Source: Mxb001 sp964537955 (GTDB taxonomy: Bacteria > Actinomycetota > Actinomycetes > S36-B12). From it: a DNA stretch of 11,904 bases. Position 1 is the stretch's first letter; each line of letters begins with the position of its first letter. Both the position numbers and the translations under genes were made by a program. Where the stretch lies: the NCBI GenBank assembly GCA_964537955.1, contig CAZICY010000048.1, forward strand, positions 1 through 11,904, written 5' to 3'. Positions 1-7,293 of this stretch are shown piece after piece. The notes beneath the pieces were generated by a model. It ran no database searches. It had not been told where the DNA came from and saw only the letters and a list, made by a program, of their open reading frames with translations.

Positions 1-1351
1 TCATTCCACCATGGGGCATCTCGCTCACGATGGGGATATGGTCGTTGACCCACACCGTCCCCGCGCGGATGGCGCGCTGGGCGGCCTGGGCGCGGTAGAC
101 GTCCCGCGTCCAGACCGAGGCTGCGAGGCCGTAGCGGGTGTCGTTGGCCAGCGCGAGCCCCTCGTCGTCCGCGCCGAAGGGCAGGGCGACCAGCACGGGA
201 CCGAAGATCTCGTCCTGGACGATCTCGGAGTCCTGGGCGGCCCCGGTCACCAGGGTGGGGGCGTAGTACGCGCCCTTCGCGAGGTCTCCGCCAGGGGCTT
301 CCCCGCCCACGACGATGCGGGCGCCGGAGCCTCGGGCTCGGTCGACGAAGCCGGCGACGCGGTCCCGCTGGGCGAAGGTGACCAGCGGCCCGAGGTCGGT
401 ATCGGGATCCCGGGGGTCGCCGACGCGGATCCGACCGAGCACCTCCGCGACGCCCTCGACGATGGCGTCGTAGACCCCCCGCTGCGCGTAGACGCGGGTC
501 GCTGCCGTGCAGTCCTGGCCGGCATTGATCAAGGCACCGGCGACGGCGCCCTGGATCGCCGCCTCGACGTCCGCGTCGTCGTAGACGACGAAGGGCGCCT
601 TGCCGCCCAGCTCCAAGTGGACCCGGGCCGCCCGTCCCGCGGCGATCTCCATGACGCGGCGACCGACGGGCGTGGACCCGGTGAAGGACACCATGGACAC
701 GTCGGGGTGGCTCACCAGCGCCTCACCGGCCTCAGGGCCCCGGCCGACGATCACATTCAGCACCCCCGCGGGGATCCCGGCCGCCGCTGCATCCTCGGCG
801 AGCATGAGCGTGGTGAGAGGGGTGATCTCGGCGGGCTTGAGCACGATGGTGTTGCCGGCGGCCAGGGCGGGCAGGACCTTCCACATGGCCATCTGGAGGG
901 GGTAGTTCCAGGGGGCAATCGAGCCGACCACACCCACCGGCTCGCGGCGGATGACGGACGTGTGGGTCGCGTCGTACTCCCCCGAGGCGAGCCCCTCGAG
1001 CTGGCGGGCTGCCCCCGCGAAGAACACGGCGTTGTCGATGCTCCCGGGCACGTCGAATTCGGTCGCGAGGCGCAGGGTCTTGCCCGTCTGGCGGGACTCC
1101 ACGTCGGCGTACTCGGCCGCCCGGGCCGAGACGCGCTCGGCGAGGGCCAGCAGGGCCGCCCCCCTCTCGCCCGGGGTCGCCGCGGCCCAGGCTGGAAAAG
1201 CACGCTGTGCTGCGGCGACCGCCGCGTCCACCTCGGCCGGGCCCACGAGGCCCACGGTCCGCACCACGGTGCCGTCAGCGGGGTCGATGACGTCGAACGT
1301 CCCCGCGGATCCCTGCGCGAGGGTTTCCCCACCCACGAAGCCCGCGATCAC
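1..1351 (-). CDS. Aldehyde dehydrogenase, gamma-aminobutyraldehyde dehydrogenase (PatD-like) type, 3' end cut by the window
   Basis: This is a NAD(P)-dependent aldehyde dehydrogenase, predicted to be cytosolic, oxidising an (amino)aldehyde to its acid. The reading frame stays open for 450 codons to the window edge. Visible family landmarks are PWNYP with Asn149 of the oxyanion hole, the cofactor-binding lysine in VLKPAE (Lys172), a FTGS segment near 223-226, the general base Glu247 in LELGGK, the nucleophile Cys281 in NAGQDCTAATR, and EIFGPV near 381-386. The NAGQDCTAA context is typical of gamma-aminobutyraldehyde dehydrogenases. The last visible residues, EMPHGGM, normally lie about 25-30 residues from the C-terminus, so only the tail is missing. 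The GTG start at 1351 is chosen because a GGGAGGT ribosome site (1355-1361) lies just upstream and the protein then begins where the family begins. It is transcribed divergently from the pyrimidine-type operon. The exact substrate (4-aminobutanal, 3-aminopropanal, betaine aldehyde or other) cannot be fixed. Confidence 0.88.
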   Translation of the reverse strand, partial: MIAGFVGGETLAQGSAGTFDVIDPADGTVVRTVGLVGPAEVDAAVAAAQRAFPAWAAATPGERGAALLALAERVSARAAEYADVESRQTGKTLRLATEFDVPGSIDNAVFFAGAARQLEGLASGEYDATHTSVIRREPVGVVGSIAPWNYPLQMAMWKVLPALAAGNTIVLKPAEITPLTTLMLAEDAAAAGIPAGVLNVIVGRGPEAGEALVSHPDVSMVSFTGSTPVGRRVMEIAAGRAARVHLELGGKAPFVVYDDADVEAAIQGAVAGALINAGQDCTAATRVYAQRGVYDAIVEGVAEVLGRIRVGDPRDPDTDLGPLVTFAQRDRVAGFVDRARGSGARIVVGGEAPGGDLAKGAYYAPTLVTGAAQDSEIVQDEIFGPVLVALPFGADDEGLALANDTRYGLAASVWTRDVYRAQAAQRAIRAGTVWVNDHIPIVSEMPHGGM

Positions 1352-1354
1352 GGC

Positions 1355-1361
1355 ACCTCCC
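1355..1361 (-). promoter_or_regulatory. Ribosome binding site deciding the GTG start at 1351
   Basis: On the minus strand this reads GGGAGGT, 3 nt before a GTG codon. It is the only strong Shine-Dalgarno match near the expected N-terminus of the aldehyde dehydrogenase, and no ATG in frame offers a better start. Confidence 0.65.
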
Positions 1362-1412
1362 ACTGCCCGGCGTTATCGTTCCCGACACATTAGCCTCCCT
1401 CCCCCGTTCTGC

Positions 1413-1422
1413 CATCCGGATG
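1413..1422. promoter_or_regulatory. Perfect 10-bp palindrome, candidate operator (TCCGGA copy 1)
   Basis: CATCCGGATG is a perfect palindrome. It lies about 20-30 bases upstream of the candidate minus-strand -10 box (1387-1392), where it would overlap the -35 zone of the divergent dehydrogenase promoter. It shares the core TCCGGA with the two half-sites at 1452-1477. A role as a regulator binding site is inference. Confidence 0.35.
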
Positions 1423-1451
1423 CGGAAGCACAGGGGACGCTCGTGCCGGAG

Positions 1452-1477
1452 GTCCGGAGAGCCCGATTCGTCCGGAC
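1452..1477. promoter_or_regulatory. Inverted repeat GTCCGGA-N12-TCCGGAC, candidate operator
   Basis: Two exact 7-bp arms (1452-1458 and 1471-1477) are separated by 12 bases, so the half-site centres are 19 bp apart, close to two helical turns. That geometry suits a dimeric regulator. If the TAGGGT box at 1504-1509 is the -10 element, the repeat lies roughly at -40 to -65, a usual place for an activator site. No regulator gene is present in the window. A stable RNA hairpin is unlikely to be its purpose, because the site would sit upstream of the predicted transcript start. Confidence 0.4.
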
Positions 1478-1555
1478 TCCCCCGCGAGGCCGCAGCCCCG
1501 GTCTAGGGTGAGTCCATCCCGGGCGTTCCGGGACCTCGGAGGCATCCGAGCAGCC

Positions 1556-1564
1556 GGTGGAGGT
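1556..1564 (+). promoter_or_regulatory. Ribosome binding site deciding the ATG start at 1568
   Basis: GGTGGAGGT precedes ATG 1568 by 3 nt (4 nt from the GGAGG core). It selects this start over the in-frame GTG at 1508, which has no comparable site and would add 20 residues unlike the nitrilase family N-terminus. Confidence 0.7.
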
Positions 1565-1567
1565 GTC

Positions 1568-2407
1568 ATGTCCGTGGTTCGGGCAGCCCTTGTCCAGACC
1601 AACTGGACGGGCGACAAGGAGTCCATGATCGTCGCGCACGAGGACTACGCGCGCCAGGCGGCGGCCCAGGGGGCCAAGGTCATGTGCTTCCAGGAGCTGT
1701 TCTACGGGCCCTACTTCTGCCAGGTGCAAGACGCGAAGTACTACGAGTACGCCGAGAGCATCCCGGGCCCCACGACCGAGCGCTTCCAGGCCCTCGCCGC
1801 GGAGCTCGGCATGGTGCTCGTGCTCCCGATGTACGAGGAGGAGCAGCCCGGGGTCCTCTACAACACGGCGGCCGTCGTCGACGCCGACGGCACCTACCTC
1901 GGCAAGTACCGCAAGCACCATATCCCCCAGGTGAAGGGGTTCTGGGAGAAGTTCTACTTCCGTCCCGGCAACCTGGGCTTCCCCGTGTTCGACACCGCCG
2001 TGGGCAAGGTGGGCGTCTACATCTGCTACGACCGCCACTTCCCCGAGGGCTGGCGCGCGCTCGGACTCAACGGCGCGCAGATCGTCTTCAATCCATCGGC
2101 CACGCACCGCGGTCTCTCGGCGTACCTCTGGAAGCTCGAGCAGCCCGCCTCGGCCGTCGCCAACGAGTACTTCGTCGGTGCCATCAACCGCGTCGGCATC
2201 GAGTCGGAGATCGGCGACAACGACTTCTACGGCACGAGCTACTTCGTCGATCCCGAGGGCAAGTTCGTCGGCGAGCCGGCCGATCCCTACAAGCCTGAGC
2301 TCGTCGTCCGCGACCTCGACATGGATCTGCTCGCCGAGGTGCGCAATCGCTGGGCGTTCTACCGCGATCGCCGTCCTGACGCCTACGGCGACCTGACCCG
2401 CGCCTGA
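1568..2407 (+). CDS. Beta-ureidopropionase (N-carbamoyl-beta-alanine amidohydrolase), nitrilase superfamily
   Basis: A 279-residue carbon-nitrogen hydrolase predicted to convert N-carbamoyl-beta-alanine (or N-carbamoyl-beta-aminoisobutyrate) to the free beta-amino acid, CO2 and ammonia in the cytosol. The nitrilase catalytic set is complete: Glu43 in FQELFYG, Lys116 in YRKHHIP, Cys153 in YICYDRHFPE, with Glu127 as the likely second glutamate. FNPSAT (174-179), AINRVG (205-210) and the FYGTSYF stretch (220-226) match what I recall of eukaryotic beta-ureidopropionase better than N-carbamoylputrescine amidohydrolase, although the HIP...EKFYF segment is shared with the latter. The length is that of the compact bacterial enzymes. 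It is first in the operon, 32 nt before dihydropyrimidinase, whose product is its expected substrate, and this strengthens the call. N-carbamoylputrescine amidohydrolase is the main alternative. Confidence 0.85.
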   Translation: MSVVRAALVQTNWTGDKESMIVAHEDYARQAAAQGAKVMCFQELFYGPYFCQVQDAKYYEYAESIPGPTTERFQALAAELGMVLVLPMYEEEQPGVLYNTAAVVDADGTYLGKYRKHHIPQVKGFWEKFYFRPGNLGFPVFDTAVGKVGVYICYDRHFPEGWRALGLNGAQIVFNPSATHRGLSAYLWKLEQPASAVANEYFVGAINRVGIESEIGDNDFYGTSYFVDPEGKFVGEPADPYKPELVVRDLDMDLLAEVRNRWAFYRDRRPDAYGDLTRA

Positions 2408-2427
2408 TTGATCCGCTTGAGCCCGCC

Positions 2428-2434
2428 AAGGAGG
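2428..2434 (+). promoter_or_regulatory. Strong ribosome binding site of the dihydropyrimidinase gene
   Basis: AAGGAGG stands 5 nt before ATG 2440. It is the strongest Shine-Dalgarno match in the window and fixes the start of the hydantoinase-family gene. Confidence 0.75.
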
Positions 2435-2439
2435 CTGAG

Positions 2440-3852
2440 ATGAAGACGCTGATCCGCAACGGCTCCGTCGTCACTCCCCAGGGAGTGCACGCCATGGACG
2501 TGCTCGTCGAGGGCGAGACCATCGCTGCCCTCTTCACCCCGGGACCCACCAGCGACGAGCTCGCCGGCTCCGTCGACCGGGTCATCGACGCCCAGGGCAA
2601 GTACGTCATCCCGGGCGGCATCGACGCCCACACGCACATGGAGTTGCCCTTCGGTGGCACCTTCGCCTCAGACACCTTCGAGACGGGTACCCGGGCGGCG
2701 GCGTGGGGGGGCACCACCACGATCATCGACTTCGCCGTCCAGCGCTACGGCGAGCGCGTGCAGGACGGGCTCGCCATGTGGCACGCGAAGGCCGATGGCA
2801 ACTGCTTCGTCGACTACGGCTTCCACCAGATCATCGGCGGCGTCGACGACGACTCGCTCAAGGCGATGGACGAGCTCATCGACGAGGGTGTGACCAGCTT
2901 CAAGCTCTTCATGGCCTACCCGGGCGTCTTCTACAGCGACGATGGCCAGATCCTCCGCGCGATGCAGCAGGCCAAGAACAACGGGTCGATGATCATGATG
3001 CACGCGGAGAACGGCATCGCCATCGACGTGCTCGTGGCTCAGGCACTGGCACGCGGCGAGACCGCTCCGATCAACCACGGGCTCACGCGCCCCTGGGAGA
3101 CCGAGCAGGAGGCGACCCACCGCGCGATCATGCTCGCGCGCATCACCGGAGCCCCCCTCTACATCGTCCACATGTCGGCGAAGCAGGCGGTGCAGACCGT
3201 CCAGGAGGCGCGCGACCTGGGCCTCAACGTCTTCGGCGAGACATGCCCGCAGTACCTCTACTTGTCACTCGAGGAGCATCTCGGAGCACCCGGCTTCGAG
3301 GGGGCGAAGTACGTCTGCTCGACCCCCCTTCGCTCACGGGCGGAGGGCCACCAGGACGAACTCTGGCGCTACCTGCGCACCAACGACCTGTCCATCGTGG
3401 CGACCGACCACTGCCCCTTCTGCTTCAAGGAGCAGAAGGAGCTCGGCATCGGCGACTTCTCCAAGATCCCCAACGGCATCGGCTCGGTCGAGCACCGCAT
3501 GGACCTCATCTACCAGGGCGTGGTCGAGGGCCAGCTCACCCTGGAGCGCTGGGTCGAGATCACCTCGACCACTCCCGCGCGGATGTTCGGCCTCTACCCA
3601 CAGAAGGGCGCGATCGCGCCGGGGTCGGATGCCGACATCGTCATCTACGATCCGAACGGCCACACCAGCATCGGCATCGAGAAGACGCACCACATGAACA
3701 TGGACCACAGCGCGTGGGAGGGCTACGAGATCGACGGCCACGTCGACGTCGTGATGTCGCGCGGCACGGTCCTCGTGGACGAGCAGGGATTCCACGGCAC
3801 CAAGGGGCACGGCCGCTTTCTCAAGCGCGGCCTGTCGCAGTACCTCATCTGA
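2440..3852 (+). CDS. Dihydropyrimidinase / D-hydantoinase
   Basis: A 470-residue cyclic amidohydrolase predicted to open 5,6-dihydrouracil or dihydrothymine (or 5-substituted hydantoins) to the N-carbamoyl amino acid. It is full length for the family. All binuclear zinc-centre ligands of the amidohydrolase fold can be placed: His64 and His66 in DAHTHMELPFGG, the carboxylated Lys155 in SFKLFMAYPG, His188 in MMHAENG, His244 in YIVHMSAKQA and Asp323 in ATDHCPF. The C-terminal part (about 383-450) has the usual small beta domain, including GAIAPGSDADIVIYDP. It lies 32 nt after beta-ureidopropionase and 31 nt before the semialdehyde dehydrogenase, the consecutive order of a reductive pyrimidine breakdown route. 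Whether the natural substrate is a dihydropyrimidine or a hydantoin cannot be read from the sequence. The beta-ureidopropionase neighbour favours dihydropyrimidines. Confidence 0.92.
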   Translation: MKTLIRNGSVVTPQGVHAMDVLVEGETIAALFTPGPTSDELAGSVDRVIDAQGKYVIPGGIDAHTHMELPFGGTFASDTFETGTRAAAWGGTTTIIDFAVQRYGERVQDGLAMWHAKADGNCFVDYGFHQIIGGVDDDSLKAMDELIDEGVTSFKLFMAYPGVFYSDDGQILRAMQQAKNNGSMIMMHAENGIAIDVLVAQALARGETAPINHGLTRPWETEQEATHRAIMLARITGAPLYIVHMSAKQAVQTVQEARDLGLNVFGETCPQYLYLSLEEHLGAPGFEGAKYVCSTPLRSRAEGHQDELWRYLRTNDLSIVATDHCPFCFKEQKELGIGDFSKIPNGIGSVEHRMDLIYQGVVEGQLTLERWVEITSTTPARMFGLYPQKGAIAPGSDADIVIYDPNGHTSIGIEKTHHMNMDHSAWEGYEIDGHVDVVMSRGTVLVDEQGFHGTKGHGRFLKRGLSQYLI

Positions 3853-3883
3853 TCACCCACCACGAAGACGAGCGGAGCAGCAC

Positions 3884-5371
3884 GTGTACACGATCGACCA
3901 TTGGATCAACGGACAGCGCGTGGCCGGGGCGTCCGGCAGCACCGGCCCGGTCTTCAACCCCGCCACCGGCCAGCAGCAGGGTGCGGTCGCCCTCGCCAGT
4001 GTCGCCGAGGTCGACGCTGCCGTCGCCGTGGCCAAGGAGACCTTCGCCACGTGGCGCTCGTCGTCCCTGTCCAAGCGCGCTGACATCCTCTTCGCCTTCC
4101 GCCAGATCGTGCACTCGCGTCGCGACGAGATCGCCAACCTCGTGTCCCAGGAGCACGGCAAGGTCCCCTCCGACGCCGCTGGCGAGCTTGCGCGCGGGCT
4201 CGAGAACATCGAGTTCGCCTGTGGCATCCCCCAGATGCTCAAGGGCTCCTACAGCGAGCAGGTGTCCTCCGGCGTCGACGTCTACTCCCTACGCCAGCCG
4301 CTCGGCGTGGTCGCAGGCATTACGCCCTTCAACTTCCCTGCCATGGTCCCCATGTGGATGTTCGCCAACGCGATCGCCACCGGAAACACCTTCGTGCTCA
4401 AGCCCAGCGAGAAGGACCCGTCGGTCTCCCTGCTCATCGCCGAGATGCTCGCCGAGGCAGGCCTGCCACCGGGTGTCTTCAATGTCGTCCAGGGCGACAA
4501 GGTGGCCGTCGACCGGATTCTCGAGCACCCGGATATCCAGGCCGTGAGCTTCGTCGGCTCGACGCCGATCGCGAAGTACATCTACTCGACCGGCACCGCC
4601 AACGGCAAGCGCGTGCAGGCACTCGGCGGCGCCAAGAACCACATGATCGTGCTCCCCGACGCCGACATCGACATGGCCGCCGACGCGGCCGTCAGCGCGG
4701 GCTTCGGCTCGGCCGGCGAGCGATGCATGGCGATCTCGGTGGTCGTCGCGGTCGGCGGAGTCGGTGACAGGCTCGTCGACGCCATCGCGGCCCGGATGCC
4801 CAAGGTCAAGGTCGGTCCGGGCACAGACCCGGATGCGGAGATGGGGCCCCTCATCACCCGCGAGCATCGCGACAAGGTGGCGTCGTACCTCGCCGGGGCG
4901 TCCGGTGAGGGTGCGACCGTGGTCGTGGACGGACGCGAGGCCGACCTGCCCTCCGACGGCTTCTTCCTCGGAGTCTCGCTCGTCGACAAGGTGCAGCCGG
5001 GCATGAAGGTCTACGACGACGAGATCTTCGGTCCCGTGCTCTCCGTGGTCCGAGTCGACACCTACGAGGAAGCGGTCGATCTCATCAATCGTCACCAGTA
5101 CGGCAACGGCACGGCGATATTCACCCGCGACGGCGGGGCCGCGCGCCAGTTCCAGTTCGATATCCAGGTGGGCATGGTGGGCATCAATGTGCCCATCCCC
5201 GTGCCGGTCGCCTACTACAGCTTCGGCGGCTGGAAGGCCTCGCTGTTCGGCGACGCCAACATGTACGGCCCTGCCGGCGTCGACTTCTACACCCGCACCA
5301 AGACCGTCACCTCCCGCTGGCCGGATCCCTCGACCTCCTCGGTCGACCTCGGCTTCCCCCGCACCCGCTGA
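3884..5371 (+). CDS. CoA-acylating (methyl)malonate-semialdehyde dehydrogenase
   Basis: A 495-residue aldehyde dehydrogenase superfamily enzyme predicted to oxidise malonate semialdehyde to acetyl-CoA, or methylmalonate semialdehyde to propionyl-CoA, with NAD, CoA and loss of CO2. The subfamily is clear from GERCMA with the nucleophile Cys281 and the preceding Arg280, from GGAKNH (248-253), where the position of the usual ALDH general-base glutamate is Ala246 as expected for CoA-dependent members, from Asn150 in TPFNFP, and from NVPIPVPVAYYSFGGWK at 435-451. Glu380 in DDEIFGP completes the active site. It starts at GTG 3884, preceded by GGAG at 3874-3877; the protein then begins MYTIDHWING as the family does. 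In this operon it would use the semialdehydes formed from beta-alanine or beta-aminoisobutyrate, although the aminotransferase is missing. Valine or inositol catabolism is the usual alternative role. Confidence 0.9.
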   Translation: MYTIDHWINGQRVAGASGSTGPVFNPATGQQQGAVALASVAEVDAAVAVAKETFATWRSSSLSKRADILFAFRQIVHSRRDEIANLVSQEHGKVPSDAAGELARGLENIEFACGIPQMLKGSYSEQVSSGVDVYSLRQPLGVVAGITPFNFPAMVPMWMFANAIATGNTFVLKPSEKDPSVSLLIAEMLAEAGLPPGVFNVVQGDKVAVDRILEHPDIQAVSFVGSTPIAKYIYSTGTANGKRVQALGGAKNHMIVLPDADIDMAADAAVSAGFGSAGERCMAISVVVAVGGVGDRLVDAIAARMPKVKVGPGTDPDAEMGPLITREHRDKVASYLAGASGEGATVVVDGREADLPSDGFFLGVSLVDKVQPGMKVYDDEIFGPVLSVVRVDTYEEAVDLINRHQYGNGTAIFTRDGGAARQFQFDIQVGMVGINVPIPVPVAYYSFGGWKASLFGDANMYGPAGVDFYTRTKTVTSRWPDPSTSSVDLGFPRTR

Positions 5372-5391
5372 CGAAAGGCGAACTCGAAACC

Positions 5392-6408
5392 ATGGACATC
5401 GGCGTCGTCCTGCAGTGCACTCCCCCGGCCTCGCGCGTCATCGACCTCGCACGCCGGGCTGAGACGCTCGGATTCGACTACGTGTGGACGTTCGACTCCC
5501 ACATCCTGTGGGAGGAGCCCTACGTCATCTACTCGAAGATCCTCGACGAGACTCGCAAGGTCAAGGTCGGTCCGATGGTCACCAACCCGGCGACGCGCGA
5601 CCTCACCGTGACCGCGTCCGTTTTCGCCACCCTCAACGAGATGTACGGCGATCGCACGGTCATCGGAATCGGACGGGGGGACTCGGCCGTGCGCGTCACC
5701 AACGGCAAGCCCGTGAGCGTGGCCGAGCTCCGCGAGGCCGTCGTCCAGTTGCAGGACCTCACGAACGGCAGGGCCATCGACTACAAGGGGAGCTCGATCC
5801 GCCTGCCCTGGGCGAGCGACTCGCACACCGACGTCTTCGTCGCGGCCTACGGGCCCAAGGTCCTCGCGCTCACCGGGGAGGTGGGCGACGGCTTCATCCT
5901 CCAGCTCGCCGACCCCCAGATCGCTGCCTGGACCATCGAGGCGGTGCGCAACGCCGCAGCCGCTGCAGGCCGCAACCCTGACGACGTCTACATCTGCGTC
6001 GCCGCCCCCGCCTACGTCACCGATGATGTGGCGCACGCCCGCGACCAGCTGCGCTGGTTCGGCGGGATGGTGGGCAATCACGTTGCCGACATCGTCGAGA
6101 GGTACGGCGAGGGGGGCGGTGTCCCCAAGGCCCTCACGGACTACATCAAGGGTCGCCAGGGCTACGACTACAACGAGCACGGACGCGCGGGCAACACCCA
6201 CGCGGACTTCGTCCCCGACGAGATCGTCGACCGCTTCTGCATCATCGGTCCCGTCGAAGAGCACATCCGTCGGATCGAGGAGCTCAAGGCCCTGGGCGTC
6301 GACCAGTTCGCCGTGTACCTCCAGCACGACGACAAGGACCACACCCTCCTGGAGTACGGCGAGCGCGTGATCCCCGCCATCTCGGACACCGTGCTGGCGA
6401 AGAGCTGA
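5392..6408 (+). CDS. Luciferase-like (LLM class) F420-type flavin oxidoreductase
   Basis: A 338-residue single-domain TIM-barrel protein of the bacterial luciferase-like superfamily, close in pattern to methylenetetrahydromethanopterin reductase (Mer) and other F420-dependent members. Visible landmarks are AETLGFDYVWTFD (23-35), VGPMVTNPATRD (59-70), the strand where this superfamily often carries a non-proline cis peptide, IGIGRGDSA (91-99) for cofactor phosphate contacts, AYGPKVLALTGEVGDG (152-167) and a C-terminal GPVEEHIRRIEEL helix (286-298). I believe it matches the family often named F420-dependent oxidoreductase CPS_4043, but cannot check. Cofactor (F420 or FMN) and substrate are unknown. 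It starts 20 nt after the semialdehyde dehydrogenase with a weak, distant AAAGG (5374-5378), and ends 3 nt before the permease gene, so it is translationally tied to the transporter. Its place suggests a redox step on the imported heterocycle. Confidence 0.82.
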   Translation: MDIGVVLQCTPPASRVIDLARRAETLGFDYVWTFDSHILWEEPYVIYSKILDETRKVKVGPMVTNPATRDLTVTASVFATLNEMYGDRTVIGIGRGDSAVRVTNGKPVSVAELREAVVQLQDLTNGRAIDYKGSSIRLPWASDSHTDVFVAAYGPKVLALTGEVGDGFILQLADPQIAAWTIEAVRNAAAAAGRNPDDVYICVAAPAYVTDDVAHARDQLRWFGGMVGNHVADIVERYGEGGGVPKALTDYIKGRQGYDYNEHGRAGNTHADFVPDEIVDRFCIIGPVEEHIRRIEELKALGVDQFAVYLQHDDKDHTLLEYGERVIPAISDTVLAKS

Positions 6409-6411
6409 TCG

Positions 6412-7293
6412 ATGGCATCAGGCACCTCCACCGTCGGCAAGAGGGTCAAGCAGGGGGCGATCTCGCTCGGCTGGGCGCTCGCCGGGGTCGTGCTCGCGAT
6501 CCTGCTGTGGGAGGCCGTCAAGCTCGTGGGGACCGTCGTCACCCTCCCCTTCGAGACATCCGACCAGGCGATGCCGCACGTGTGGACCATCGCGGAGGGC
6601 GCGCTGCAGCCGGAGGTCCGCGGCTCGGACACGCCCGTCTGGGTCACCGTCCTGCGGGCCGCGATCTACACCCTGCTCATCGCCTTCGGCGGCTTCGTCA
6701 TTGGCGTCGCGGTGGGCCTGCTCCTGGCGATCATCATGCAGAGGTTCGCCTTCATGGAGCGCGGCCTGCTTCCCTTCGTCATCGCCTCGCAGACCGTGCC
6801 GCTCATTGCCCTCGCTCCCCTCATCGTGGGCATCGGCAACCGCATCAGCTTCGGTCCTTTCGAATGGGGCCAGACGCAGTCGATCATGTTCATTGCGGCG
6901 TACCTGGCGTTCTTCCCCCTGTCCGTCGGTGCCCTGCGCGGACTCAACGCGGCGACACCGACCCAGCTCGAGCTCATGCGCTCCTACGCAGCGTCACCGC
7001 GCTCGACGCTGTGGAAGTTGCGCTTCCCCGCATCGGTGCCCTACCTGGTGCCCGCTCTCAAGGTCTCGGCGGCGGCCGCGGTGGTGGGCACCGTCGTCGC
7101 CCAGATCTCCACGGGAGACCGGGGAGGCATCGGCCGACTCATCATCGAGTACGCACGTGAGGCCTCTGCCCAGCCCGCAAAGGTCTACATCGCCGTCATC
7201 GGCGCGATCGTCGTGGGCCTGATCGCCGCCGGGCTCGTGGCCCTCATCGACCTGTACCTCACGCGCAACCTGCCGAAGGAGAGGCTCACGTGA
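6412..7293 (+). CDS. ABC importer permease, first of two (ThiX/SsuC-like BPD_transp_1 family)
   Basis: A 293-residue inner-membrane permease. Hydrophobic segments can be seen near residues 18-40, 80-108, 118-140, 157-178, 208-232 and 258-282, giving about six helices. The cytoplasmic EAA-type loop that docks on the ATPase is at about 186-206 (LELMRSYAASPRSTLWKLRF). Between helix 1 and helix 2 lies a hydrophilic insert of about 35 residues (44-78) that its partner permease has in a shorter form. The start at ATG 6412 is 3 nt after the upstream stop, with only a weak GAAGAG site in front, so translational coupling is likely. Its stop overlaps the ATPase start (GTGA at 7290-7293). It belongs to the family of permeases for nitrate, sulfonate, taurine and thiamine-pyrimidine precursors. 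The substrate is inferred only from context. Confidence 0.87.
   Translation: MASGTSTVGKRVKQGAISLGWALAGVVLAILLWEAVKLVGTVVTLPFETSDQAMPHVWTIAEGALQPEVRGSDTPVWVTVLRAAIYTLLIAFGGFVIGVAVGLLLAIIMQRFAFMERGLLPFVIASQTVPLIALAPLIVGIGNRISFGPFEWGQTQSIMFIAAYLAFFPLSVGALRGLNAATPTQLELMRSYAASPRSTLWKLRFPASVPYLVPALKVSAAAAVVGTVVAQISTGDRGGIGRLIIEYAREASAQPAKVYIAVIGAIVVGLIAAGLVALIDLYLTRNLPKERLT

Larger units (their letters stand above)
1352..1567. promoter_or_regulatory. Divergent promoter region between the aldehyde dehydrogenase and the catabolic operon
   Basis: No credible gene lies in these 216 bases. On the plus strand TCTAGGGT at 1502-1509 holds a TAGGGT box (1504-1509) that fits an actinobacterial -10 element and would give a leader of about 50 nt before the nitrilase-family gene. 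No clear -35 hexamer is seen at the usual spacing, which would suit an activator-dependent promoter. On the minus strand TAATGT (1387-1392 on the complement) is a candidate -10 for the dehydrogenase. Both assignments are read by eye and are weak. The region also carries three copies of TCCGGA, listed separately. Confidence 0.45.

Noticed and set aside
11..1393. Long plus-strand open frame of 460 codons opposite the first aldehyde dehydrogenase
   Set aside because: Its product is low-complexity Gly/Arg/Asp/His-rich and matches nothing known, while the minus strand has an intact catalytic dehydrogenase. Long antisense frames are expected in GC-rich genes.
1508..1567. Earlier GTG start for beta-ureidopropionase
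   Set aside because: The added 20 residues do not resemble the family and there is no good ribosome site, whereas ATG 1568 follows GGTGGAGGT.
1352..1567. Possible TPP or other riboswitch upstream of the operon, suggested by the ThiY-like binding protein
   Set aside because: No THI-box conserved elements or multi-stem fold are apparent, and the predicted leader of about 50 nt is too short.
2703..4547. Plus-strand open frame of 614 codons spanning the dihydropyrimidinase and semialdehyde dehydrogenase genes
   Set aside because: It crosses two real genes out of frame and its translation is Arg/His/Pro-rich noise. The real genes carry complete active sites.
5287..6342. Minus-strand open frame of 351 codons opposite the LLM oxidoreductase
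   Set aside because: It is rich in Val/Asp/Gly/Arg with no domain pattern and no ribosome site. It is the usual shadow of third-position GC bias.
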